From: Legionella jamestowniensis
GTDB taxonomy: Bacteria; Pseudomonadota; Gammaproteobacteria; Legionellales; Legionellaceae
NCBI RefSeq assembly: GCF_001467745.1
Contig: NZ_LNYG01000013.1
Coordinates: 679,909-743,908, forward strand
DNA: 64,000 bases
Direction: 5' to 3'
Part shown: one piece after another, positions 42,523 to 56,943 of the stretch
Numbering within the stretch: position 1 is the stretch's first letter
How the letters are laid out: each line of letters begins with the position of its first letter
The notes under the pieces: generated by a model
Seen by the model: the letters and a program-made list of their open reading frames with translations, nothing else
Databases searched by the model: none
Told to the model about the DNA's origin: nothing
Program-made: the position numbers and the translations under genes

Positions 42523-44033
42523 CAAAAGAAGTGGGTCATGCCTTGCGTTTAAAATATTTAGGCATCAAGACGTATCATGAAGCCATTATTTACATGCGAG
42601 AGGATTGTCATGTGTGTCATGCAGAAGGCTTTGAAGTGCAGACACGTATTCAAGTGACCCTTGGAAAACGCTCCATTATCGCAACGCTTAATGTCGTTAC
42701 CTCAGAGCTGCTTAAGCCCGGGGAAGCCAGCTTGTCACACTATGCCTGGGATTCTTTAAATGCTAAAGAAGGGGATGAAATCCAATTATCCCATCCTAAA
42801 CCTCTGGAATCATTAAGTTATGTGCATACGAAGATTTATGGTAATGAACTCTCTTTTAAACAAATCAAAGCCATCGTGGATGACGTTTTAAGTGGTCGTC
42901 TTTCTGATTTGCAAATTTCTGCTTTTTTAGCGGCCAGTGCCGCAGAACGTTTAAGCAATACTGAAATCATGAAACTTACAAAAGCCATGATTGACAGTGG
43001 CGATCGCTTATCCTGGTCATCTCCTTTGATTGTAGACAAGCATTGTGTTGGTGGTTTGCCAGGAAATCGCACCACCCTTGTTGTGGTTCCCATTGTAGCT
43101 GCTTTTGGGTTAACTATCCCAAAAACCTCTTCACGGGCAATTACTTCTCCAGCAGGTACTGCAGATACAATGGAAACTTTAGCACCGGTGTCACTGAGCC
43201 CAAAGGCTATGTGTCACGTGGTTGAAAAGGAAAACGGTTGTATCGTTTGGGGAGGTGCTGTGAGCTTAAGCCCTGCCGATGATGTGCTTATTCGGGTGGA
43301 GCGTGCTCTTGAGTTAGATAGTGAAGGTCAATTGGTCGCCTCAATCCTTTCTAAAAAAATTGCTACAGGAGCAACCCATGCCGTTATTGATATTCCAGTG
43401 GGACCTACCGCAAAAGTCAGGAATAAGTCCAGGGCTTTACTTCTTAAGCAATCCCTTGAAGAAGTAGGAAAACAGTTAGGCCTTGTGGTCCATACTTTAA
43501 TTACTGATGGCGCACAACCGATAGGAAATGGTATTGGCCCTTCCCTGGAAGCACGCGATGTGTTGGCGGTATTACAAGGATTGCTTCATGCCCCAAAGGA
43601 TTTGCGCGAAAAATCATTAACTCTTGCAGGAGCAGTACTGGAATTTTCATCAACAGTACAACCTGGCTCAGGTCAATCGATAGCCAAACAATTATTAGAT
43701 AGCGGCGAAGCGTTTAAAAAATTTCAGGCGATTTGTGAGGCACAAGGAGGCATGCGGGAATTGACGGCGGCACGTTTTACTAACCCTATTGGTGCTGAGA
43801 AAGCAGGTAAAGTATCTCTCATTGACAATCGAATGCTCGCAAAAATTGCCAAGCTTGCAGGGGCCCCTAAGTCTAAATCAGCAGGGGTTGATTTGCATGT
43901 TCATATTGGCGACCAAGTTGAAAAAGGACAGCCTTTGTTCACCATCCATTCAGAGTCTTCAGGAGAGATGACTTATGCTCGCGATTTTATTCGCGATAAA
44001 CAAAATACCATTGTTCTGGGAGAGAAGCCTTGA
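42519..44033 (+). CDS. AMP/thymidine phosphorylase family protein
   Basis: This 504-residue enzyme is of the archaeal AMP phosphorylase/putative thymidine phosphorylase family (TIGR02645/TIGR03327-like). It has an N-terminal extra domain (about 1-90), then the glycosyltransferase core KQIKAIVDDVLSGRLSDLQISAFL. The phosphate-binding region VDKHCVGGLPGNRTT and the active-site S-S-R-A-I-T-S-P-A-G-T-A-D follow. It may phosphorolyse NMPs to base plus ribose-1,5-bisphosphate, or act on thymidine; sequence alone does not decide. GTG start in a GTGA overlap with the MBL gene. Confidence 0.82.
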   Translation: MTKEVGHALRLKYLGIKTYHEAIIYMREDCHVCHAEGFEVQTRIQVTLGKRSIIATLNVVTSELLKPGEASLSHYAWDSLNAKEGDEIQLSHPKPLESLSYVHTKIYGNELSFKQIKAIVDDVLSGRLSDLQISAFLAASAAERLSNTEIMKLTKAMIDSGDRLSWSSPLIVDKHCVGGLPGNRTTLVVVPIVAAFGLTIPKTSSRAITSPAGTADTMETLAPVSLSPKAMCHVVEKENGCIVWGGAVSLSPADDVLIRVERALELDSEGQLVASILSKKIATGATHAVIDIPVGPTAKVRNKSRALLLKQSLEEVGKQLGLVVHTLITDGAQPIGNGIGPSLEARDVLAVLQGLLHAPKDLREKSLTLAGAVLEFSSTVQPGSGQSIAKQLLDSGEAFKKFQAICEAQGGMRELTAARFTNPIGAEKAGKVSLIDNRMLAKIAKLAGAPKSKSAGVDLHVHIGDQVEKGQPLFTIHSESSGEMTYARDFIRDKQNTIVLGEKP

Positions 44034-44935
44034 AGCCCATTTTATTTTCATTATTTGATGCTTCAGAAATCAGTAGACACTTAAAAAAAGCGCTTCAAGT
44101 GGAGGTGGGTGATGCCACGTTGCATCGTTTTCCAGACACGGAGTGGTACGTAAAAATTAATTCGGAAGTTAAAAATCACAGCCTCATTGTAGTGGATAGC
44201 TTAAACCGACCCGATGAAAAAATACTACCTTTGTTGTTTTTTGCTAAAACAGCCAAAGAATTAGGAGCTAAAAAAATTGGTTTGATTGCCCCTTATCTTC
44301 CGTATTTACGTCAAGATAAACGTTTTCATCAGGGTGAAGGGATTACCTCGCGTTATTTTGCTGAGTTACTCTCTACTTCATTTGATTGGCTCATAACCAT
44401 TGACCCCCATTTGCATCGTTATAACTCTTTAGATGAAGTCTACTCCATTCCTACTTTTGTCTTACATGCTACTTCAAATATAGCGAGATGGATTAAGGCT
44501 CATGTTATTAAACCAGTGCTTATAGGCCCTGATATGGAAAGTGAGCAATGGGTTGCCGACATTGCAGAAAAGGGCGATTTTCCCTATGTGATTTTGGAAA
44601 AAAAGAGACGGGGTGATAAAGAGGTGGCTATTTCAGTACCCAATATTCCGAAGCTTCACTCCTCTACCCCAGTATTAGTCGATGACATCATCTCCACGGC
44701 CAGAACCATGGTGGAAACGGTGAAGCATTTGCAAGATTTAGGGGTTAAGTCAGTGACTTGCATTGGTGTGCATGCGCTTTTTGCAGAAGATGCCTATTCC
44801 CTATTATCGGAAATGGAAGGTATGCAAATCATTACTTGTAACACGGTAAATCATATAACCAATGCCATTGATGTGAGTGATTTGGTTGTGGATGAGTTAG
44901 TAAAACACAATTTGGTAAAGGCTTTAAAAGGATAA
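44030..44935 (+). CDS. prs: ribose-phosphate pyrophosphokinase (PRPP synthetase)
   Basis: This 301-residue enzyme makes PRPP from ribose-5-phosphate and ATP. Motifs are RFPDTEWYVKI near the start, the catalytic flexible loop RQDKRFHQGEGITSRYFAELL, IDPHLHR, and the PRPP-binding P-V-L-V-D-D-I-I-S-T-A (about 218-228). It is shorter than housekeeping Prs (about 315) and probably a second copy. The start is TTG, overlapping the previous stop (TTGA), so it depends on translational coupling. Last gene of the 32954-44935 operon. Confidence 0.87.
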   Translation: MKPILFSLFDASEISRHLKKALQVEVGDATLHRFPDTEWYVKINSEVKNHSLIVVDSLNRPDEKILPLLFFAKTAKELGAKKIGLIAPYLPYLRQDKRFHQGEGITSRYFAELLSTSFDWLITIDPHLHRYNSLDEVYSIPTFVLHATSNIARWIKAHVIKPVLIGPDMESEQWVADIAEKGDFPYVILEKKRRGDKEVAISVPNIPKLHSSTPVLVDDIISTARTMVETVKHLQDLGVKSVTCIGVHALFAEDAYSLLSEMEGMQIITCNTVNHITNAIDVSDLVVDELVKHNLVKALKG

Positions 44936-44967
44936 GTGGACCAACATTTATTTTCAAGGAGTATCAG

Positions 44968-45138
44968 ATGTCAATTTTTAAAATAACTATGGCATTTATT
45001 GTTTTTATTGGGTTAGTTGGGGCAACACTCTTTTTGAGCTCCTGTGATGGGTTGAGAAAGCATAGTTCACAGGAGGTTGATGGAGGCTATGGGGGACACG
45101 GTGCTGGTGGCCACGGTGGCCATGGCGGTGGGCATTGA
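44968..45138 (+). CDS. small Gly/His-rich lipoprotein, copy A
   Basis: A 56-residue precursor with a strong AAGGAG site. It has a hydrophobic signal (MAFIVFIGLVGATLFL), lipobox L-S-S-C, and a mature peptide of about 31 residues that ends in repeated Gly-His units (GGYGGHGAGGHGGHGGGH). Five His in the tail suggest binding of Cu, Ni or Zn at the outer or inner membrane surface. It lies between prs and the CopA-like ATPase gene, 47 bp upstream of the latter. The family is shared with 47672, 56746 and the decayed 32665 copy. No characterised homologue comes to mind. Confidence 0.7.
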   Translation: MSIFKITMAFIVFIGLVGATLFLSSCDGLRKHSSQEVDGGYGGHGAGGHGGHGGGH

Positions 45139-45185
45139 AACGTGTTCTCTGCTTAAGTGAAACTACTAATACGAATAGGTGATCA

Positions 45186-47405
45186 ATGAAACACGACCAT
45201 CATCAACAAAAGCATACAAATACTGGAAAAGAGGACGCTTGTTGTCATCAGGAACATAGAGTACAGAAGTCACGCAATGCTTCCTCCAAAACAGAGGGTG
45301 TAATCATCTATACTTGCCCCATGCATCCTGAAGTACGTCAGACTAATCCCGGGATTTGCCCTCTTTGTGGTATGGCCTTAGAGCCGGAAACAGTGACAGC
45401 CGAAGAAGAAACAAATCCTGAATACCTCGATATGAGGCGTCGATTTTGGATGGCAGTAATTCTTACTTTACCTGTTGTGGTATTGGAGATGGGCGGACAT
45501 TTGTTGCAAAACTTTATATCTGCCAGTGTTTCAAACTGGATTCAACTGCTATTTGCTACACCTGTTGTGTTTTGGTGTGGTTGGCCATTTTTTCAACGTG
45601 GCTGGCAAACTCTTAAAACACGTCAATTGAATATGTTTACTCTAATAGCTATGGGTATTGGGGTAGCATGGGTTTATAGTATGGTGGCAGTACTTCTGCC
45701 CGGGGTATTTCCCATGACTTTTCGAAGTCCAGAAGGGGTAGTCGCTGTGTATTTTGAAGCCGCAGCTGTTATTACGACCCTTGTCTTATTAGGACAAGTG
45801 CTGGAATTAAAAGCAAGAGAGCAGACAGGCAGTGCTATCCGTGCTTTATTGAAATTAGCACCTGACAGTGCGCATCGTATAAAAGAAGATGAGAGTGAAG
45901 AGGAAGTATCTCTGGATAAGATTAATGTTGGCGATTTGCTGCGTGTTCGCCCTGGTGAAAAGATACCGGTAGATGGTGAGGTACAGGAAGGCCGAAGTTT
46001 TGTAGATGAATCTATGGTGACTGGAGAACCTATTCCGGTTACTAAAGAAGCAGGTGCTAAAGTTATTGGTGCGACAATTAACCAGACGGGTAGTTTTGTT
46101 ATGAAAGCACTTCACGTTGGTAGTGACACCATGCTTTCACGTATTGTTCAGATGGTGAGTGATGCTCAACGAAGCCGCGCCCCTATTCAACGTTTAGCAG
46201 ATACTGTATCTGGATGGTTTGTGCCTGCCGTGATTTTAATTGCCATGCTTTCTTTTATTTTGTGGGCATTGTTGGGGCCGCAACCATCACTTAGCTATGG
46301 CTTAATTGCTGCTGTATCTGTATTAATCATCGCTTGTCCCTGTGCCTTGGGCTTGGCAACTCCGATGTCTATCATGGTAGGAGTAGGGAAAGGTGCTCAG
46401 ACTGGTGTATTGATTAAAAACGCGGAAGCGCTTGAGCGAATGGAAAAGGTGAACACGCTTGTTGTAGATAAAACAGGAACACTCACTGAAGGGCACCCCA
46501 AATTGACGCAGATTGTATCTGATCAAGGCTTAAATGAGGAAGAGGCATTAGCGCTAGCGGCATCACTTGAACATCAAAGCGAACATCCGCTTGCCAAAGC
46601 CATCGTGAGGGCTGCAAAGGAAAAACAGTTGGCTCTTGAACCAGTCCAAAATTTTGACGCCCCAACTGGGAAAGGAGTAGTGGGTAAAGTAAATGGTCAT
46701 CGTGTTGCCATTGGTAATATCAAATTAATGCAAGAGCATGGGAACGATAATACTTCTCTTTTTACAAAAGCAGATGCGCTCCGTGCCAAAGGTGCCTCTG
46801 TGATGTTTATGGCTATCGATGATAAAACAGTAGCCCTTTTGGTAGTGGAAGATCCAATTAAATCAACAACCCCTGAAACCATCCACTCACTTCAACAAAG
46901 TGGCATTGAAATTTACATGCTGACAGGGGATAGTAAAAAAACAGCAGAAGCTGTGGCAGGTACACTTGGCATAAAAAAGGTAGTGGCTGAAATCATGCCT
47001 GAGGATAAAAGCCGTATTATAAGTGAATTAAAGGATAAAGGACTCACTGTTGCAATGGCAGGAGATGGGGTGAATGACGCACCGGCACTGGCACGAGCTG
47101 ATATTGGTATTGCCATGGGAACAGGGACTGATGTGGCTATTGAGAGTGCTGGTATTACATTATTGCATGGGGATTTGCGTGGTATTGTCAAGGCTCGTCG
47201 TTTATCAGAAGGGACCATGAGTAATATACGCCAGAATCTCTTCTTTGCTTTTATTTATAACATCTTGGGTGTACCTTTGGCTGCAGGAATCTTGTATCCA
47301 TTCACAGGCTTACTATTAAGTCCAATCATCGCTGCACTTGCTATGGCGCTTTCTTCTGTATCCGTTATTATCAATGCGCTGAGGCTACGGCGGATAACAC
47401 TGTGA
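45186..47405 (+). CDS. copA: CopA-like copper P1B-ATPase with CxxC heavy-metal-binding N-terminus
   Basis: This 739-residue inner-membrane exporter has a His-rich N-terminus (HDHHQQKH). Instead of an HMA domain, a compact heavy-metal-binding domain [22 protein letters not shown] (residues about 42-63) follows. The P1B core has C-P-C ([19 protein letters not shown]) in the metal-binding helix, phosphorylation site [20 protein letters not shown] (HP motif) and [10 protein letters not shown]. The final helices have [16 protein letters not shown], as in Cu+ pumps. An AGGTGATCA site is present. It probably exports Cu(I) or Ag(I). Confidence 0.9.
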   Translation: MKHDHHQQKHTNTGKEDACCHQEHRVQKSRNASSKTEGVIIYTCPMHPEVRQTNPGICPLCGMALEPETVTAEEETNPEYLDMRRRFWMAVILTLPVVVLEMGGHLLQNFISASVSNWIQLLFATPVVFWCGWPFFQRGWQTLKTRQLNMFTLIAMGIGVAWVYSMVAVLLPGVFPMTFRSPEGVVAVYFEAAAVITTLVLLGQVLELKAREQTGSAIRALLKLAPDSAHRIKEDESEEEVSLDKINVGDLLRVRPGEKIPVDGEVQEGRSFVDESMVTGEPIPVTKEAGAKVIGATINQTGSFVMKALHVGSDTMLSRIVQMVSDAQRSRAPIQRLADTVSGWFVPAVILIAMLSFILWALLGPQPSLSYGLIAAVSVLIIACPCALGLATPMSIMVGVGKGAQTGVLIKNAEALERMEKVNTLVVDKTGTLTEGHPKLTQIVSDQGLNEEEALALAASLEHQSEHPLAKAIVRAAKEKQLALEPVQNFDAPTGKGVVGKVNGHRVAIGNIKLMQEHGNDNTSLFTKADALRAKGASVMFMAIDDKTVALLVVEDPIKSTTPETIHSLQQSGIEIYMLTGDSKKTAEAVAGTLGIKKVVAEIMPEDKSRIISELKDKGLTVAMAGDGVNDAPALARADIGIAMGTGTDVAIESAGITLLHGDLRGIVKARRLSEGTMSNIRQNLFFAFIYNILGVPLAAGILYPFTGLLLSPIIAALAMALSSVSVIINALRLRRITL

Positions 47406-47671
47406 AGAATGTAATTTGGCAAAGAAGATAAAAAGTTGAATTAAAGATAGATGCTAATACTGGTAAAATCACTCACGAATAAAATATTGATTAAACGTCC
47501 ATTACACACAAAAAACAATACTGTTATCGTGCACCATTCATAGGGCATGGCTATGGAATGTCATTGAAAAATAAGCGAAACTAGAAAGATAGTGATGAGC
47601 ATTAAAATCTCTATTAATTAACGTTGACTTAACCTAAATACTTAAATATTTTTGGCAGGAGGTATCTATTT

Positions 47672-47842
47672 ATGTGCCATATACGCTCATTAAAAACAAG
47701 TCTTTTTTTCATTCTCTTATTCGTTATCTCTTTATGCTCTTCTTGTGCGTCGGTCGACTCCAAAGAAAGCCAAAATAAAGAGCCAAGAAAAGGACGATTT
47801 GGAGGTTACCATCCCCATGTGCACGGTCCTGGGCGCCATTAA
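47672..47842 (+). CDS. small Gly/His-rich lipoprotein, copy B
   Basis: A 56-residue precursor with CAGGAGG upstream. The signal segment is LKTSLFFILLFVISL, followed by lipobox-like L-C-S-S-C, a basic linker (KEPRKGR) and the tail FGGYHPHVHGPGRH with four His, including H-P-H-V-H. It is the same length as copy A and has the same architecture although the residues are diverged. It stands alone between the copper ATPase and the SBP pseudogene, about 400 bp before the Czc operon. Confidence 0.68.
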   Translation: MCHIRSLKTSLFFILLFVISLCSSCASVDSKESQNKEPRKGRFGGYHPHVHGPGRH

Positions 47843-47916
47843 AGTGAATTTAACCAAAATTTATTGAATCCAGAGAGACGTGTTTTCTTCATGGATACAC
47901 TAATGGTTTTTTGAAA

Positions 47917-48077
47917 TCATGTTACTTTGATCATAAGCTCTATATCAAAACCAAAGAAATGGCCTTTATCGGCATTTATAGCAAAGGGGGCGTGTCGTCT
48001 ACCCCAATAATCAATGGTTTGGCCTCCACTATACTGGCCAACACGAGAAATACATCACCTAAAAAAAGAATCCGCAT
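47917..48077 (-). pseudogene. N-terminal remnant of amino-acid-binding periplasmic protein
   Basis: On the minus strand, MRILFLGDVFLVLASIVEAKPLIIGVDDTPP reads as a signal peptide plus the start of an SBP_bac_3 domain. After a one-base shift in a run of five C the sense continues as PFAINADKGHFFGFDIELM, exactly the next conserved part of such ABC-transporter binding proteins, then a stop. The remaining roughly 200 residues are missing. It is a scar left by a rearrangement between the copper ATPase and the Czc operon. Confidence 0.65.
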
Positions 48078-48255
48078 CGAATCATCACCTGGATAGAGCT
48101 GTTAATTATTCACTGCATAAAAGAAATTCAATGATTCCAGTGAATTATTAAGCTAATTTTTGCCATTCTATAGGGTACAGAGGGTATTCTCTTAAAGCAA
48201 ATCAGGATACACTAAATAAGTGATACTGGGCATGGTATTTTTTAAAAGGTGAGGG

Positions 48256-49496
48256 ATGCGTTACATCGGTTTAGCCATTATTCTATTAATACACTTCCTT
48301 TGTAATGAAGTGATGGCTGCTGCTCCACTAACGTTTAAGCAAGCATTAGATATTGCTTACCGAAATAACCCTGAATTGCAAGCAGAAATCGATAGAGCCC
48401 AAGCGATGCGCGGGGTTTTTATTCAAAGCGGTCTTTATCCCAATCCGCAATTAACTTTAACTGCCGAAAATTTTGGTGGTTCAGGTAGTTATAGTAGTTA
48501 TGAAGCAGCAGAAACAACTTTTTCCGCCACTCAACCCATTCCTTTGGGGCATCGCCTTCAGTATCTAAAAAAAGCAACTTATGCGGATTACTTAGCATCT
48601 CTTGCCCAGATTAAAGTGCAAAAGGCCACCCTGTATGTGGCGGTTGGGGTAGCTTACGTGGACGCGCTGTATGCGGAGCAATGGCATCGCGTGACGAAAA
48701 AACTAATTCGACTGAATCTAGACATTGTGGCAGCCATTGAACGACGGGTTAAGGCAGGTGCTGGGTCTGAATTGGACTTGCGATTAGCCCAAATACGGTT
48801 GGGTGAGGCTCGAATTCAGGAAAATAAAGCGGCACGTGACGCGTTGTTCCAACGAGCCAAACTGGCTCGGTCATTAGGTGACGGGCTAAGAATAGATAGA
48901 CCCTTGGTGGATAAGGGCTTGCCGGGCATTTCACTTAATTGGCCCAAATTATTAAAACACTTACCTCAAAGCCCGCAGCTCCTGCAAATGCAACTGCAAT
49001 TGCAAGCCAAGCGTGCGACGATTACGGCAGTAAAAAAGTCCGTTTGGCCGGATTTAAACATACAACTCGGTGGCCGTCATTTTTCTGATGACGGCAGTAA
49101 TGCTGCCGTGATGTCCGCTTTTGCGGAAGTGCCAGTTTACAATAGAAATCAAGGCAAAATCCTGACTGCAGAGGCGCAATACACGCAAACGTCCCATGAC
49201 TTTCAAGGAACGCGACTTGATGTGCGTCAAAATGTGTACAATGCCTTTTTACAAGCCCAGCAAAGTCACTATGAAGCGAGTTTAGTCACCGATTCACTAT
49301 TACCTTTAGCACGTAAATCAATAACACTCGCGCAAGAGGGTTATCAAATGGGGCGTTACACGTATATTGAGTTATTCACAGCACTCAATACCTTGTATGA
49401 AGAAGAGCGTCATTACCAGCAAGCCCATGCGGATTATCATAAAGCACTAATTCAGCTGGTAGGGCTTTTAGGATTAAATCCTGTTAAGGAGAGTCA

Positions 49497-49500
<4 letters not shown>
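48256..49500 (+). CDS. czcC: TolC-family outer-membrane protein, CzcC-like
   Basis: This 414-residue exported outer-membrane factor has a signal peptide (IGLAIILLIHFLCNEVMA). PLTFKQALDIAYRNNPELQAEIDRAQA opens the first OMF repeat and EVPVYNRNQGKILTAEAQYTQ the second. It ends with the typical YQMGRYTYIELFTALNTLYEEE. A GGTGAGG ribosome site is clear. It opens the czcCBA operon and overlaps the adaptor gene by 4 bp. Confidence 0.87.
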
Positions 49501-53914
<4,414 letters not shown>

Positions 53915-54010
53915 TTTATGCTGAGAGATACACAGTTTGTAATATCTGAGTGTTTTAGAGTTAATAATTAGAATTATCTTAGTAATTTATAAAAAATCGA
54001 GGATTAAAAA

Positions 54011-54406
54011 ATGGAACATATTAAATATGGATTTGGAAAAAAAGTATTATATTCTTTTGACGATACAGTAAAAAAAGTTACAGAAGGGCTTCAAAAAGAA
54101 GGATTTGGAGTCCTGACCACTATAGATGTATCAGCAACGCTGAAAAAAAAGTTAAATCAAGATATGCCTCCTTATCAAATTCTTGGTGCATGCAATCCTC
54201 AATTTGCTCATCATGCTTTAGCTAAGGAACCCTCTATAGGTTTGCTTCTACCTTGTAATGTAGTCGTACGTCAAGATAACCTTGGCAACGTATATGTTGA
54301 ATTTATGGATCCTAAAGCAGTATTGGAATTAGTCAGCAATTCGGAGATAAATCATATTGCTCTTGAAGTGAAGGAACGACTCGAGAGAGTATTGAGTGCA
54401 ATGTAA
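54011..54406 (+). CDS. DUF302 protein
   Basis: This 131-residue cytoplasmic protein matches the DUF302 fold pattern: F-DDTVKKVTEGLQKEGFGVLTTIDVSATLKKKL, then PYQILGACNPQFAHHALAKEPSIGLLLPCNVVVRQ and VYVEFMDP. DUF302 proteins often occur beside metal or redox genes, and the Cys and His in G-A-C-N-P-Q-F-A-H-H may bind a ligand. The function is unknown. A clear GAGGATT site precedes it. It sits between the Czc operon and cadA. Confidence 0.85.
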   Translation: MEHIKYGFGKKVLYSFDDTVKKVTEGLQKEGFGVLTTIDVSATLKKKLNQDMPPYQILGACNPQFAHHALAKEPSIGLLLPCNVVVRQDNLGNVYVEFMDPKAVLELVSNSEINHIALEVKERLERVLSAM

Positions 54407-54477
54407 TCAATAAATTACCTCACTAAGAAAATAAACACTGCTTAGATACGTCATTGCAGTCAATGTGGGAAATCATT

Positions 54478-56613
54478 ATGACAACACCTTTAACCTTAAC
54501 GACCTTTTTTGTTGCAGGGCTTGATTGTCCTGCTGAAGAGCAATTAATTAGGCGACAATTACAAACAATTCCGGAAATCGAAAAGATGGATTTTAACTTC
54601 ATTGCCGAAGAAGTGACGATTCATCATCGTTTAAATACGATTGAGCCACTCCAGAGACAAATTGAAGCATTGGGCATGAGTGTTCGCACCAAAAGCAGCA
54701 CTAAAAGTGATAGCCCAAAAGAGGCCAATGATTTTTCTTGGTGGTGGCTTGCTGTAGCTGGATTGTTGGCTCTTTTCTCGGAAGTGCTCTCCTATTTATT
54801 TGGGACCGAGAAGTCAGTTTGGGTAGCGGCATTGGCATTAGTGGCTATGGCCATAAGTGGACCGCCTACCTTCAAAAAGGGTTGGCTTGCTCTGCGCACG
54901 AAAGCCTTGAATATCAACAGCTTGATGATGATTGCAATAACAGGTGCCATACTCATCGGCGAATGGCCGGAAGCGGCGATGGTCACCGTGTTATTTGCAT
55001 TGGCTGAGCGTATTGAACGCTACTCATTGGATAAAGCACGATTAGCCATTCGAAGCCTGATGCAGATTGCACCGGATGAAGCAACCGTCAAAACGACGGA
55101 AGGAAAATGGCAAAAATTAGCGGTCGAGAACATCAAGTCAGGTGCAATTATCCTGGTTAAGCCAGGTGAGCGGATTGCCTTGGACGGCGTTATTGTGAGT
55201 GGCCAAAGTAGCGTTAATCAAGCGCCCATTACTGGTGAGTCGATGCCTGTGAGCAAACAAACAGGAGACAGTGTGTTTGCCGGTACGCTCAATGAGCGAG
55301 GCTCCTTTGAAGTGAAGGTGACCAAAGAATCAGGCGATACCCTGTTGGCTAAAATTGGCAAAGCAATAGAACAAGCACAAGCAGAGCGGGCACCAACCCA
55401 GCGATTTGTTGATGAGTTCGCCAAATATTACACGCCAATCATGGTGCTCATTGCAGTAGCCGTTGCTCTGATTCCACCAATTGCATTGGGGTATCCTTTT
55501 TATGATTGGCTGTATAAGGCACTCACCTTGCTTGTAATCGCTTGCCCTTGTGCGTTGGTTATTTCAACGCCTGTGACCGTAGTAAGTGGCTTGGCAGCGG
55601 CAGCTCATCACGGACTTCTTATCAAGGGCGGAAGTTATTTAGAAATCGGCTATCAGTTAAAACTCATTGCGCTGGATAAAACGGGAACACTGACTGAAGG
55701 AAAGCCGGTGGTCACGGATTTTATTGCCTATGAAAGCACGCAAACCAAAGGTGATTTACTGCTCTTGGCAGCCAGTTTAGACAGTCACTCCGAACATCCT
55801 GTTGCCCACGCTTTGGTCGAATACTGGCGAGAAGAACAACCAACGGGGTCGTTATTGACGGTGAGTCGGTTTGAAGCAATTCCTGGTCGGGGCGTCATGG
55901 GGAGCGTCAATAATGAGCAGTATTTTGTTGGGAATCATCAGCTGGCTGAAGACAATGGGGTGTGTAATTCCGGTATCGAAAAACAACTTGCTCAGTTAGA
56001 GCAAGAAGGAAAGACCACAGTTATTTTAAGTAATGACACAACCGTGTTGGCTATTTTTGCAGTAGCGGATACCCTTCGTTCAACCAGCCAATTAGCCATC
56101 CAATCCTTGCATCAACGTGGCATCAAAACAGCCATGTTAACTGGAGATAATGCCGTCACCGCTGCCGCTATTGCCAAAGAGGTGGGAATTGATGAAGTCA
56201 ATGCCAATATCTTGCCTACAGAGAAGCTGAATGCCATGAACGCCCTGTTGGCTCATTACCACACCGTGGGTATGGTTGGTGATGGCATTAATGATGCCCC
56301 TGCACTTGCAAAGGCAACGATTAGTTTCGCGATGGGAAAAGGGACTGATACCGCACTTGAAACAGCGGATGTGGCCCTGATGAACGATAATTTAGCGATG
56401 CTGTCTTTTTTTATCGATTTAAGTCATAAAACAGCTCGGGTGCTACGTCAAAATATCAGTTTATCGATTGCTATCAAGGTTGTTTTTTTCATCTTGGCTT
56501 TGGCTGGGTTGGCGACACTTTGGATGGCGGTTTTTGCCGATATGGGAGCAAGTCTCATTGTTGTTGCGAATGGTTTGCGATTGTTGAATTTTCAAAATAA
56601 AAACACCAGTTAA
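54478..56613 (+). CDS. cadA: Zn/Cd/Pb P1B-ATPase, CadA/ZntA-like
   Basis: This roughly 711-residue exporter has an N-terminal HMA-like domain with G-L-D-C-P-A-E-E, where the usual G-M-x-C-x-x-C has a single Cys followed by Glu. The P1B core follows: C-P-C in [39 protein letters not shown] and MVGDGINDAPAL. The final helix DMGASLIVVANGLRLL is typical of Zn/Cd pumps. The ATG at 54478 was chosen because the domain starts there; the open frame extends to 54454. An exporter of divalent metals is the confident reading. Confidence 0.9.
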   Translation: MTTPLTLTTFFVAGLDCPAEEQLIRRQLQTIPEIEKMDFNFIAEEVTIHHRLNTIEPLQRQIEALGMSVRTKSSTKSDSPKEANDFSWWWLAVAGLLALFSEVLSYLFGTEKSVWVAALALVAMAISGPPTFKKGWLALRTKALNINSLMMIAITGAILIGEWPEAAMVTVLFALAERIERYSLDKARLAIRSLMQIAPDEATVKTTEGKWQKLAVENIKSGAIILVKPGERIALDGVIVSGQSSVNQAPITGESMPVSKQTGDSVFAGTLNERGSFEVKVTKESGDTLLAKIGKAIEQAQAERAPTQRFVDEFAKYYTPIMVLIAVAVALIPPIALGYPFYDWLYKALTLLVIACPCALVISTPVTVVSGLAAAAHHGLLIKGGSYLEIGYQLKLIALDKTGTLTEGKPVVTDFIAYESTQTKGDLLLLAASLDSHSEHPVAHALVEYWREEQPTGSLLTVSRFEAIPGRGVMGSVNNEQYFVGNHQLAEDNGVCNSGIEKQLAQLEQEGKTTVILSNDTTVLAIFAVADTLRSTSQLAIQSLHQRGIKTAMLTGDNAVTAAAIAKEVGIDEVNANILPTEKLNAMNALLAHYHTVGMVGDGINDAPALAKATISFAMGKGTDTALETADVALMNDNLAMLSFFIDLSHKTARVLRQNISLSIAIKVVFFILALAGLATLWMAVFADMGASLIVVANGLRLLNFQNKNTS

Positions 56614-56745
56614 AATGGTAAGAGGTTGTTTCCTATCATGCCTCTGGAGAGATTCATTTAGGGTTTCGTTAAGCAGGACATCATAGGATTCAGTATGTTA
56701 TGATGACCGATGCAACGATTTTTATTTGTGGAAATGGAGATGTAA

Positions 56746-56910
56746 ATGAACCCTATCGGATTTAAAACAATTTTTGTTTTTATTGGCTTACTCATTTTAG
56801 GATGCGGTTTAATGTCTTGTAATAAAACAACCCCTGCCGAGACTCATCCTGAAGGAGCTTATGAGGGTGGTTTTGGTGGTGATGGTGGCCATATACACCA
56901 AAATGGATAA
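56746..56910 (+). CDS. small Gly/His-rich lipoprotein, copy C
   Basis: A 54-residue precursor. The signal is FKTIFVFIGLLILGCGL, followed by lipobox L-M-S-C and a mature peptide of about 30 residues with EGGFGGDGGHIHQNG at its end. It shares length, lipobox and Gly-rich His tail with copies A and B but is more acidic, with fewer His. It follows cadA by about 130 bp, and a small membrane protein gene lies 33 bp downstream, probably in one transcript. GGAGATGTAA precedes the ATG. Confidence 0.68.
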   Translation: MNPIGFKTIFVFIGLLILGCGLMSCNKTTPAETHPEGAYEGGFGGDGGHIHQNG

Positions 56911-56943
56911 CAAGGGATTTTATAATCTACTCAGGGATGAATA

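Noticed and set aside
47911-48096. Plus-strand ORF of 61 residues
   Set aside because: It is the antisense shadow of the decayed amino-acid-binding protein read on the minus strand.
54738-55007. Plus-strand ORF of 89 residues inside cadA
   Set aside because: Out-of-frame shadow of the P1B-ATPase, which is intact across this stretch.
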